Positions 12,747-23,000 of a stretch of DNA of 60,000 nt are shown piece after piece (within the stretch, counting starts at the first letter, position 1; each line of letters starts with the position of its first letter). A program made the translations under genes and the position numbers. The notes below the pieces were generated by a model. That model did no database searches. It had not been told where the DNA came from and was given only the letters and a program-made list of their open reading frames with translations. Source of the DNA: Polytrichum commune (Eukaryota; Streptophyta; Polytrichopsida; Polytrichales; Polytrichaceae); NCBI GenBank assembly GCA_950295325.1, contig OX485805.1:17473501-17533500 (forward strand), given 5' to 3'.

Positions 12747-13689
12747 TGTCCGTAGACCCAAACTCATCATTTTGGAATGAAATGATCTATGTATATAGAT
12801 AAAGAAATTTAAGACTTCTAAAAGTATTTCTTAGATACTATGGATAAAGAAGGACAAGACTAGGAGTTCCTTTGGGGATATAAAAGAGAGAGAGCTTGGG
12901 GGGAGTTCTCAAGGATTATGCAATCTTGCTTGCGTGATGTGCTTCTAATTTTATCATTTATTTTGTACCCGTTTTATAACTCGTTATGAACATGAAGGTC
13001 GAAGCAACGTAGTTGTGATTTTGTGGTGGATTATTGTTGACCGATATTTCTATTGAGTGTTGTGAGATGAAGGAAAGAAATGCGTAGCCAAATATGGTAT
13101 CGTGACATGGAGAGAAAGGTGTAGTGAAATATAGTATAGAAGTATAGAGCGTATATAATATTTTCATATAGGATTTGTAGCACTGAATTTGGGGTTAGAA
13201 ATTGTTGTCTCCTTGAAGCCACTAGCGTGTTAGGGGAGGAAAATAATTGTTTAAGAGGATAGTACACAATATAGAATTGTAATTCTAGAGGTAAAATGAC
13301 ACACCTTGAGAAATCAACTTTTTCTCCTCTTACACATGGTGAAGAAAATTACTTAATTTGGGCCCTTGATGTCAAACTACATCTACAAGCACGCAACCTT
13401 GCGAAAAAAATAGAGGAACTATCTCTAGAAATTCCTACATATCCTTATGATGCTCAAGTATTAGTTTTCATGCAACATCATCTAGACCCAACATTACAAT
13501 TGCAGTACCTTACTGTAACATCAACTCATGCTTTATGAGTGTTACTTCAAAATCGATTCAATCACCAACAAACAATATTTTTGCCAAATGTTCGTTATAA
13601 TTGGATACATCCTCGAATTCAAGATTATCCAACCATAGCCGAGTACAATACTAAAATGTATAAGATAACATCACAATTATTTATGTGTG

Positions 13690-14980
13690 TGTGAGCCCAA
13701 AATGGTGCACACATGTCTTCTTACCTCCGTCAACGGTTCACTTGAGGATGGTGATTTTATTAAGCATTTTAAAAAGTATAAAAAGAGTGGTGTGTTTGAG
13801 TTAAGGAGTGATTTGAACCTAGGTGGGGATTTGGTCTTTTTGTAGTTAGAAATGGGAGTATTAATTAAAACGTTGGTTAGGTTGGTTAAAGAGGAGCCTA
13901 AAGGGTGCCAGGGTTTTTGTGTTTTAATTAGGACCCCCTCTTGTTAGTTGAAGGGGGTCGGGGGGTTAAGGGATAGGCCTCGGACTCCAGATTACCACCA
14001 AGAGATCAAGCCAGCAATGGGATATGGTTGGAGGCGGCGGAGTATGCTCGGAGGCGCCGGTCGCAAGTGCAAGAGGCCTCTCAGATGAGAATGTGGCTTG
14101 TGTGAGCGATTCAGGCTCTGAAATTATGCTCGGAGGCGTTGGCCGCACGCGCAGGGGGCCTCTCAAATGAGAATGTGGCTTGTGTGAGCGATTCAGGCTC
14201 TGAAATTATGCTCGGAGGCGCTAGCCGCAAGCGCAAGGGGCCTCTCAGATGAGAATGTGGCTTGTGTGAGCGATTCAGGCTTTGAAATTATGCTTGGAGG
14301 CGCTGGCCGCAAGCACAAGGGGCCTCTCAGATGAGAATGTGGTTTGTGTGAGCGATTCAGGCTTCGGAGGACACCTCAGGCTACGAAGGAGAAAGGTGGA
14401 AGCCAACTGCCAAGGAGGTGCCACTACAGGCCTCTAAGCGGTGACAGGGGCTGAAGGCCACGGCTGCCAGCGTGGGACGTTGGTTGGGCCGACTGCTGGG
14501 AGCTACTGTTCCCGAACTAGGAGTTGAAGGGCGATGACGGGCTGGGCCCGGATGCCAACAACGTAGAATCCCGGTCAAGGGACCGAGACTGAATCCGAAC
14601 CAAGGGGGTTGGGGCATAGTCCTAAGACTCTATTATGGCTGGGTTTAGGTAATGGCGAGAGAAGGGGAAGATTAGATTATGAAATAAATCATTTAGGGGT
14701 TGAGGAACCATAAGATGTTAAGTCCATGAAGTAGAAGTGTGAGTGAGAGTAGGATGAATAGTTTAGGTGTGATAGGATAGAAGGGGAAGGGAGGAAATAA
14801 AAGAAAAGCATTTCTTAATGCTTGTAACCCGACATGGAATAAATTGGTGTGTGTTATATTTATGTTGAATATTGGAGGAAGATCCTGGATGATGGAGAAT
14901 TGGAATGAAGTGAGCATTGGATGTGAGCTACAAGCTCTCACCGGACTACCACGCATAAGGGTGGGAGGTTTGGCCACACA
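13690..14980. mobile_element. Solo LTR (1.29 kb) inserted in Copia gag
   Basis: The insert begins TGTGAGCCC and ends GGCCACACA, so it has TG...CA termini. It is flanked by perfect 5-bp repeats GTGTG (13685-13689 and 14981-14985). Removing it restores a gag-like reading across the junction. It has no internal coding domain, so it is a solo LTR left after recombination of another LTR retrotransposon, by length more likely Gypsy. It contains an 82-bp tandem repeat. Confidence 0.82.
14044..14371. repeat. 82-bp tandem repeat, four units, inside the solo LTR
   Basis: Units start at 14044, 14126, 14208 and 14290, each beginning ATGCTCGGAGGCG or a close variant and containing GGCCTCTCAGATGAGAATG. 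The regular 82-bp spacing and low divergence imply recent expansion or homogenisation. Confidence 0.85.
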
Positions 14981-15497
14981 GTGTGGTGAACCAATTGATG
15001 ATGAGCAGATGATAGAGAAGATTCTATCTATATTTCATACTGCCAATATTATATTGGCTCAACAATATAGAAACATGCGATTCACAAAATATTGAGATCT
15101 TATGTCAATGTTATTACTTGCTAAGAAGCAGAACAAACTGTTGTTGAAGAATCATAGAGAATAACCTACTCGAATGTCTCCCATACAAAGTCACACTACA
15201 CACGTGCCGACGATGCGGTTCATATCCCAATAATCAAAGAGAAGATCAAAGCAAGAGAAAAAAAATTGAACATCATTGCAAAGGATATCTCAACAAGCAT
15301 GCAAGCAGCCCACTTCACAATCTTCACATAATGATAATTTTTCGGAATCTCCATCCACACAACTCATTTTTCGAGATACTCGTACATGTTTTTAATATTC
15401 GACCAATGGCCTCATTGCCAAAAATTGCAAGATTGTCCTTCACCTTGTAAAACTTTACAAGGAGCACGGCAAGCAAGGTGACGCACACGTCACATAT

Positions 15498-15962
15498 ATG
15501 GAACACATATGTACATCATTTGATGAAACGGCGATGGATCCATTTGGAGATATGGAATCTCATACCATCTCTGGTAACATTGAACCTAATATTTTGAATG
15601 TTTCTTTGTTAGTTGATAGTGCTACCACCGATACTATTATCCGTGATAAGAATTTTTTTTTGTATCTAGGTCTTATGATGACATATCATATCACCACCAT
15701 CATTGGTAGCCATTTGATATCATACCAAATTGGTAAAGCATGTCTTGTTATTTTTGGAGGTACACGTATACGTGTTTCTAGAGTTATTTACTTACCAACA
15801 TCCATAAAGAATGTATTGAGTTTTGAGGATATTTGCCGCAACGGTTTTCATCTTCGTACATCTGAGAAAGACAATCAAAAGTTGTTGCAGATTTTGAATC
15901 ATAAAGGATGCACAATTAAAACATTATGGCATGCTCCTCAAACATATACATCGTTTCTTTAA
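15498..15962 (+). pseudogene. Copia aspartic protease region
   Basis: This open segment encodes LLVDSATTDTIIRDKNFFLY, in which DSATT takes the place of the Copia protease active site D-S-G-T/A-T. The later part (RVIYLPTSIKNVLSFEDI) matches the segment leading to the GAG-pre-integrase region. The frame ends at 15962 and the integrase continues only after the MITE at 16178. It is non-functional in this context. Confidence 0.7.
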
Positions 15963-16177
15963 TTTGTTCGTCCGAGGGGGAGGATGCTGCATTTTATATG
16001 AATACATGACATGAGCATATGGGACTCTGGAGAATTTCAATGATGAGGCAAATTGTTCCCAGTACAAGAAAACACACACTTCAAGTGTCGAATTTGGTAA
16101 AAAGGTATGAAACCTTGTGAATTTTGTGCTTGAGGAAAATTGGTTAATCGACCTCACAAATGAAAATCGCCACATGA

Positions 16178-16461
16178 CTCGGGGGGTTCACTGGCGAAAA
16201 TTGTAGAACAATGTGCGATAAAAAATAGGGTCCAATATATTCATTGTAGATAAATTTTATAAAAAATCTACATGTAAAATAGGTGATTTTAAAATAATGA
16301 AATATGTTTACATGTAAAATACCATCACATATAATATTTTCAGGTTTTTTACATGTAAAATACCATCACCTTATAACCTTTTCTGCAAGGTAAATAACCC
16401 CCAATAAATAGGTCCCGAACGCATGTGTATGCAAAATATAAGAGGGAGTGAACCCCCCGAG
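16178..16461. mobile_element. hAT-like MITE in the Copia pol region
   Basis: The 284-bp element has perfect inverted ends CTCGGGGGGTTCACT and AGTGAACCCCCCGAG, and perfect 8-bp target repeats CCACATGA (16170-16177 and 16462-16469). Internally it repeats TTTACATGTAAAATACCATCAC. There is no coding content. The 8-bp duplication suggests a hAT-type mobiliser. Confidence 0.88.
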
Positions 16462-16482
16462 CCACATGAACTTCCAATTATG

Positions 16483-17180
16483 CTTACAAGAATTCAAGGG
16501 GATATTTGTGGTCGATAGATCCACCATGCGGACCGTTTAGATATTTTCTTGCCTTGATTGATGCTTCCACAAAATGGTCACATGTCTCTCTTTTAGCTAG
16601 TAGGAATCAAACTTATTTTAGATTGTTGACATAAATTATATAACTTTGGGTTAGGTTTTCAAATCATCTGATTCAATCCATATGCTTAAATGGTGCATGA
16701 GAATTTAAGTCTCAAGCATTTAGGATATATTATGAGTCAACTAGAATACAATTAGAACATTCATTACCATATGTCCATGAAACAAATGATCTAGCAAAAT
16801 CTTTTATAAAAATGTTATAGTTCATTACTAGGCCATTACTTATGAGATCTAATTCTCCTACTTGAACATGGGGATACGCTATCCTACATGGAGTAACGTT
16901 AGTTCGCTTAAGACCCTCCTCACTAGAATCCATTACACCTATAGTAGTGTTTAGACAAGTACCTAGCATAAAACACCTAATTTTTTTTGGTTGTAAGGTA
17001 CTAGTGTCAATTTCTCCCCCACATAAAACTAAGACGGGTCTTCAAAGGAAAGAGGGGATATATGTTTGGTGTGAATCACCTAGCATTATTAGATATTTAG
17101 ATCCTCCAACTGAAAATTTACTACAAGGAAAATTTGATGATAATTTTTTGATAAAGAAAATCTTCCATGTTTGGTAGGGC
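16483..17180 (+). pseudogene. Copia integrase remnant
   Basis: Just after the MITE the plus strand reads DICG, a GPFRYFLALIDASTKWSHVS core and SLLASRN, the integrase catalytic domain around its first aspartates. Downstream, pieces for the DNAGE and PYVHxxNGLAE regions are out of frame or mutated. The segment near 16947-17177 matches the integrase C-terminal linker. Multiple stops make it non-functional. Confidence 0.65.
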
Positions 17181-17639
17181 AATCAAATCTATGTAGAGAT
17201 TTGAACTTTAATGTTTTATCTACTCCAAATATGTTTTCAGATCCTCGTACTCAAGAATGTGAAAGAGAGGTTGAGTGAATTATACATTTGAATCAGTTAG
17301 TTGATAGACTATCCAATTCATTCAATAATGCAACAAATATGATTTAGTCACATATTCATGATACTAATGCTCCCGCTCGTCTAGAAAGACCCGCTATTCA
17401 AACCACACCCATGAAAAGAGGTCATGGTAGAGATCTTCAACCTCGCAAACGGCGTACCCAGACAGAGGTACGTATGGCACGTGAAGGTGTACTTCTAAAA
17501 GAAACATTGGTTGATTCAACAGAAATTGCGATCAACTTTATGAAGACAATAAATGTATGGGACCGTATGTTGGTAAACCTAGATGATGCCTTTTGTTCCA
17601 TTTATCACAATACTTGGACGATGATTGTGATCCGACTAC

Positions 17640-19080
17640 TGTAGTTGAGGCTCATAGTCGAAGTGATTGGCCTATGTGGGAAAAGGCCATGAGATCTGAA
17701 CTAAAGTCTTTGAAATCATGGAAGGTATTTAGTCCAATTGAGACTACGCCAAAAGGGTTAACCCAATGGGTTGTAAATGGGTGTTTAGGAGGAAATGAGA
17801 TCAGTATGGAAACGTTTCCCAGTACAAAGCATGGCTAGTTGTCCAAGGCTTCACCCAACGTCCAGGCATTGATTATAAAAAAATGTATTCCCCTGTGATG
17901 GACTCAATTACGTTCAAGTATCTCTTAAGTCTTGCAGTTGACAAGAAGTTGGAAACAAGGTTGATGGATGTAGTTACCGCGTACTTGTATGGCAGTTTGA
18001 ATACTGACATATACATGAGGGTTCCTACAAGGTTGGTGGAATTCCAAATCTTTCAAAGACAATCAAAATGCATTTAACTTGAAACGACATCATATGGTTT
18101 TAAACATACCGGTATGATGTGGTACAAACGTCTAAGAAATTTCTTAATAGATCGGGGTTTTAAAAATGATGAAGTTTGTCCATGTATTTTTATTAAACGG
18201 AGTTCTTGTGGCCGTATATATTGATGACCACAACATTATCGGCATGACTGATTCCATCTCCGAGATTGTTTCACAACTCAAAAGTGAATTTGAGATGAAA
18301 GATCTTGGCAAAACCACCTTTTGTCTTGGCCTACAGGTTGAACACCTTGCAGGAAGTATTTTTCTACATCAAAGTTTGTATATTCGAAAGCTACTCAAGC
18401 GTTTCTCAATGGATGTTGCTCACCCATTAAGTTTCCCGATGGTGGTACGGTCATTGGATCTAAAGAATGATGAGTTCAAATCATGTAATGAGGGGGGAAA
18501 TGTTTGGGACCTTAAACTCTATATTGGCGGCAATAGGTGCATTGATGTATTTGGCAAATTGCACCAAACCTAACATTGTATTTGTTGTTAATTTATTGGC
18601 CAGATTTATGCTAAGCCAATAAAACGGCATTGGAATGGTGTCAAACATATCCTACGATATCTCAAGGGCACTGAGGATTTAGGATTGGATGGAGGTTACC
18701 TTTCCGATCCACACAAAGAAAAATCACAAACATGTTATGTTTTCTTTAGACAAGGAGCAACAATATCTTGGAAATCACCGAAGTAGAGTCTTGCAGCAAC
18801 ATCATCAAACCATTCAAAAAGCGTAGCCCTGCATGAGGCTTCCCGCGAATGCGTTTGGCTGAGACTAGTGGATGGCTTCATCAAAGGTCCTTGTGGTTAT
18901 TCCAATGTTCCAAAATCTCCAACAATGATCTATGAATATAATGCAACTTGCATTGCTCAGATAAAGGCGGGCTACATCAAAGGAGATCGAATCAAACACA
19001 TCTTACCAAAGTTCTTTTTTTACTCATTAATTATTAGGATAAGATATAGATGTGATGCAAGTAAGGTCTTCTAATAACCT
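17640..19080 (+). pseudogene. Copia reverse transcriptase and RNase H remnant
   Basis: In several frames this stretch gives the Copia RT order: W-x-x-A-M (about 17680), YSPVMDSITFKYLLSLAVDK with DVVTAYLYGSL (17883-18075), the catalytic AVYIDDHNIIG (about 18200, replacing YVDD) and FEMKDLGKTTFCLGLQVEHL. The RNase H region follows to about 19075 with its KHI-like end. Frameshifts and stops separate the blocks, so no active enzyme can be made. The purine tract and 3' LTR follow directly. Confidence 0.75.
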
Positions 19081-19398
19081 AGCAGATTTATTCACTAAGT
19101 CATTACCAACAACTAGACATAAGCAAATTGTTCAAGAAATAGGGATGTGGGAGTTTTCATCCCTACCTGACATGTAAATAATCATGTCTAGGTCCTTCCA
19201 CTTTTTTTCCCTTCACTCGTGATCTTTTTTACCTCAATTATGAGGATTTTTTTAATTTTTAATTTTAATTTTTATCACAGTGTGGTTTTTCACGAGGAAA
19301 GGCAACATGATATACAAATTAGACTCGTTGTGTCTAGGGGGAGTATTATGACACTGTTGTCGATGACTAGGTGTCCGTAGACGGGGAGTGCTATCTTA

Positions 19399-19503
19399 TG
19401 AGCGGTGAGCGATGAGCGGTGAGCGATGAGCGGTGAGCGATGAGCGGTGAGCGATGAGCGGTGAGCGATGAGCGGTGAGCGATGAGCGGTGAGCGATGAG
19501 CGG
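19399..19503. repeat. Subterminal 14-bp tandem repeat of MULE copy 1
   Basis: About seven to eight head-to-tail units of GAGCGGTGAGCGAT run inward from the left inverted end. The right end carries looser forms of the same word (GCTCACCGCTCACCGCT near 31320, inverted). Copy 2 has only one unit at its left end (44745-44760). Subterminal repeats are common transposase binding sites in MULE, CACTA and hAT elements; that role is inferred here. Confidence 0.85.
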
Positions 19504-20006
19504 TAACTTATGAGCAGTGAGGAAGATGAAAATTTTGGTAATAGGGCCACCAATATCCTATAACCGTGGAATTGTGGCCTTAAAAATGATGATTTTAGGG
19601 TTTAGTAATAAGAGGGTTGAGAAGGATAAACAACATGAAGTCCAAAAATTTATTCATCAGTAGTAGCACTAGACATGAAACTATCTTTTGCCTCGTCATC
19701 TATATATATTCGAGCACCTTTGCATTGCGAATTGATTTTGGAACTATAGCAAGATTCTTCATTTGGATCCGAATCTTCGAGATTCAACATTGCAATTGCA
19801 ACATTCTCGGCATATGATGGGAGACGCGGGCTACGGCTTGGACTTCGTAGGAATTGTCTATGTGCCCAAAACGGGAGACATGTCCTCTTTCCAATCGTAT
19901 TCTTGAAATCAAATCGATGAAACATGTAAATAATGTGAAGAAATAAAAATGAACCAATGAATTGAATGAAACGAATGAATTGAATAAAAATTTATTGTAT
20001 CAAAAC

Positions 20007-23000
20007 TTACTCACACTCAAATTCAAGCATCTCCTCATCCGAGAGGTCATCATCTTCTTTTGTGAGATCTTGTATATTCTCCTTAGATGACCCCTCTTTC
20101 AAAACCTTTTCCAAAAGCGGTTTTAATATGTGCTCAAACATGTCATTATCACCCTCAAATGCAAGAAGATGTCTGCCACATGCGCGTGTTGCTAGGATAG
20201 AAGCTCCAGTGGAACATGTCAAATCAACAACGCGTCCATTCGATGGTGTAAACAATTCAATAAGATCTTGAAAAAAACGTGGCGATTTTTGATATGGCCC
20301 CCTCCAAGGTCTTCCCGATTTTTGAAGAAACATGTTTTTTTCATCCACAAAATTGAAAAGCAAGTTTTTGCTTTTCAATCCAGTGCCAAAAAAAGTGGAG
20401 TTTGGTTGTCTCGTGGATTTTGTGGTAGTAAAATCCCTTACCAAGACATGAGCCATAAATGCCGGAGTCTACAAAAAAATATAAATTGTGTTAAAACTAT
20501 ATACAATACAAATAACACCAAAATAATTAAATAGAAACAATTGTGATGTGTTATACTTACGGTGTACGTTGGAGACTCCGGATCCTTGAACACCATGTAC
20601 GAATTGAGGCAAATAAAAGTCCTAACAACTTTCATGTTGCCGTTGTATAAGGTTGAATTCAAAACCTTCTTGGTTTGCATATCGATAGCAGAAAATACTA
20701 TGAGGACGCCATCATCAGACAAGATGGACTTGCACAAGGACATTGTTGCAACCATCCAGTTCTTGTCATATTTATTCCAAAGAGGAATTTCAGCAGGTTT
20801 ATTGGAGAGGTTGAAGTCAAGACCGTTGGGAAATTGGAGAAAAACCAAGTCAACGGCAAAGGGAGTCGGACTTCCCATGACATGAAATTCGCGATTGTCA
20901 TTGAACTGAAATACCACAACATATCACAATATAAGACACAAAATAAAACCCAAATGAAAGTAAGAACATTAGAAGAAATTCCAAAACAATAACACTTACG
21001 TTTTCAATAAATTCCCGCCATTGGATCCACTCAGGAGGGCCTAAATCCACCCCTTTAGACTTGTTCTTGACAGCAGTAGATCGAGCAAACGAGAGCGTGA
21101 GAAAGTTCTTCAATATGAATAACTCTTTTATCAAAATATCCGTTGGCGCACGATGAATAGCGTCATAGGTGCTGGAGTAATGAAATTCCAATACATCGCA
21201 CCCATACTTTGAACTTTCGCCTCCAAGTGGATTCTTATCCAAATCATTGGAAAGAACAAGCAATTCTTCATGTTGTGAAATTTCCGATTGACCTTGTATT
21301 TTGGTTTCAGGAACATGTTTCCTCTTACGACGTTTTGTCTCTTTTGGTTCTGGCTCTCTAAGTTTAAGCTGCACAATTTGTGCTTGCAAAATTGCAGTAT
21401 CACGAGGATCCACATTTTTAGCATCATTTATCTGACGGATTGTCTTCTCACTGGACGGACATGCATCCTTAGGACAATCAAGATACCAACCACAATCCTC
21501 ATAGTGTGGGAGCGACCAATCCAAACAAATCTCAGTAGTGAACATGCATGAATCTCCTGCACCAGTGTCACGCCAATTTGGGAAAAAACGAGGTTCCCCT
21601 ATAACGCATTTATGTGGAATCAAAACATATCGAAAATACCTACACACAAAAATATTGTAAGTCAAATATTTCATGACAATTTGACAAATGGAATAAAAAA
21701 AATCAAAAAAATAATAAGATTAGGTTGTACCTGTATAATACACGTTTCATAGCAAGATCAATATTAGGTTGCTCATCCCAACCGTTGTGTTTTTTAACTT
21801 TTCCGCTTTGGAATTCACGATAGAATATTGAATTGAAAGCCGCAAACTTCCAGGTTTGGATATACTCGGAGAGAGTAGGCACATCTGCAGGCAACTGAAG
21901 AGGAGATGAAAGAATAATTTGAAGCTCTTCGATAGCTTTTTTTTCCAACTGTGCCCAATATGTAGACTTTGATAACCAATCATCAAGTGCAGAATCAGAG
22001 AGGGGCGATTTCGGGAAGTGCAATGCATCTTTGTCAAATCTATTGCCATTCCAAAGTTTGAGCCATCCAACTTTGACTTCTGAATCCACATTACTGACAG
22101 CAACACGATGAAGTTTCTCTTGTAGCATTTCAGGCACCGAAAATGAACCCCAATGATGCTTAACTTCTTCAAGGAAAGCAGAGGTAAGGTTGATGTCGGC
22201 AATCGCTAGTTGTTTCGTAAAACTAGAAGATAACATTGCACGTTTTTTGTTGACAGCTACGGACATTGCTTTTGAAACTCCGTCTGATGTCCGTTCAAGA
22301 GGATGAGTTTCATTGTACTGGTTGAGAGCAATATCGCTAGCCTCCGCAAGTTCTTGCTGAAAAATCAAACAAAAGTCAATATTTATAAGTACATATAGAT
22401 GTAATGTAAAATGAAGATGAATAAACATAAGGCACATATTAGCAATGGTAGAAGAACTTACACTGTACATGTAATCCAAAAAAAGTGGTCGTGTCAAAGA
22501 ATACCAAGTTTCAACGGACTTCTCCTCACATCGTTTATAATTCTTTGGATCCAGTTGCTTTCTGAAGGAAGTCAAAGGCATGGTGCCAATACTTTGCATC
22601 CGATATAAAGTATGCACCAAATTGGTGGATACGTGAGAATTTTCGGTTGACCTAAAAAAAAATTTAAATTGATTAGATTCATGATGATATAATTTGGATA
22701 ACAAAATATAAACTAGAAATAAGTATAAAAAAATAGGTAAGAACATTACTTGTTGATGTCATGCATAGCAGTCAACAAACTTGGAATGTCGTCAAGCTCG
22801 GGCGCCAAAATGATAGAATCCACGAAGACATGACGTTCATAATCTTCGGTATATACGCGGTCAATATAATTTTTCCAAGCAAAAAATCTGTGATTTCCAT
22901 CCCATATAAAAAACATCTTGTTCTTGTATGACGTCAATGACAAATCTGTATCCAATTGAGATTCAAACAGGGCATTGGCTTGAGCCCAATTTGGGCTCCA

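Larger units (their letters stand above)
10286..12980 (+). repeat. 5' LTR of the Copia element, split by a foldback insertion
   Basis: The LTR parts are 10286-10317 and 12747-12980. The second part carries the likely promoter segment GGGGATATAAAAGAGAGAG near 12874, also found in the 3' LTR at 31515, which suggests a TATA box. The foldback element 10318-12746 interrupts it after LTR position 32. The flanking 9-mers TGTCCTACG (10309-10317) and TGTCCGTAG (12747-12755) are an imperfect target duplication. Confidence 0.75.
13296..15163 (+). pseudogene. Copia gag remnant, interrupted by a solo LTR
   Basis: The first part (13296-13689) encodes MTHLEKSTFSPLTHGEENYL, where the LTxGENYLxW pattern is typical of plant Copia gag; it has an early TGA at 13536-13538. 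The frame resumes after the inserted solo LTR at about 14986 with GEPIDDEQMIEKILS and LAQQYRNMRFTKY, again gag-like, and then meets further stops. No intact zinc knuckle remains. This is a dead capsid gene. Confidence 0.65.

Noticed and set aside
13090-13110. Copia primer binding site TGGTATCGTGAC
   Set aside because: It resembles the methionine-tRNA site TGGTATCAGAGC but lies more than 100 bp from the LTR end instead of next to it.
13966-14617. Proline-rich proteins on the minus strand
   Set aside because: They fall inside the solo LTR and its 82-bp tandem repeat and have no homologous domain.
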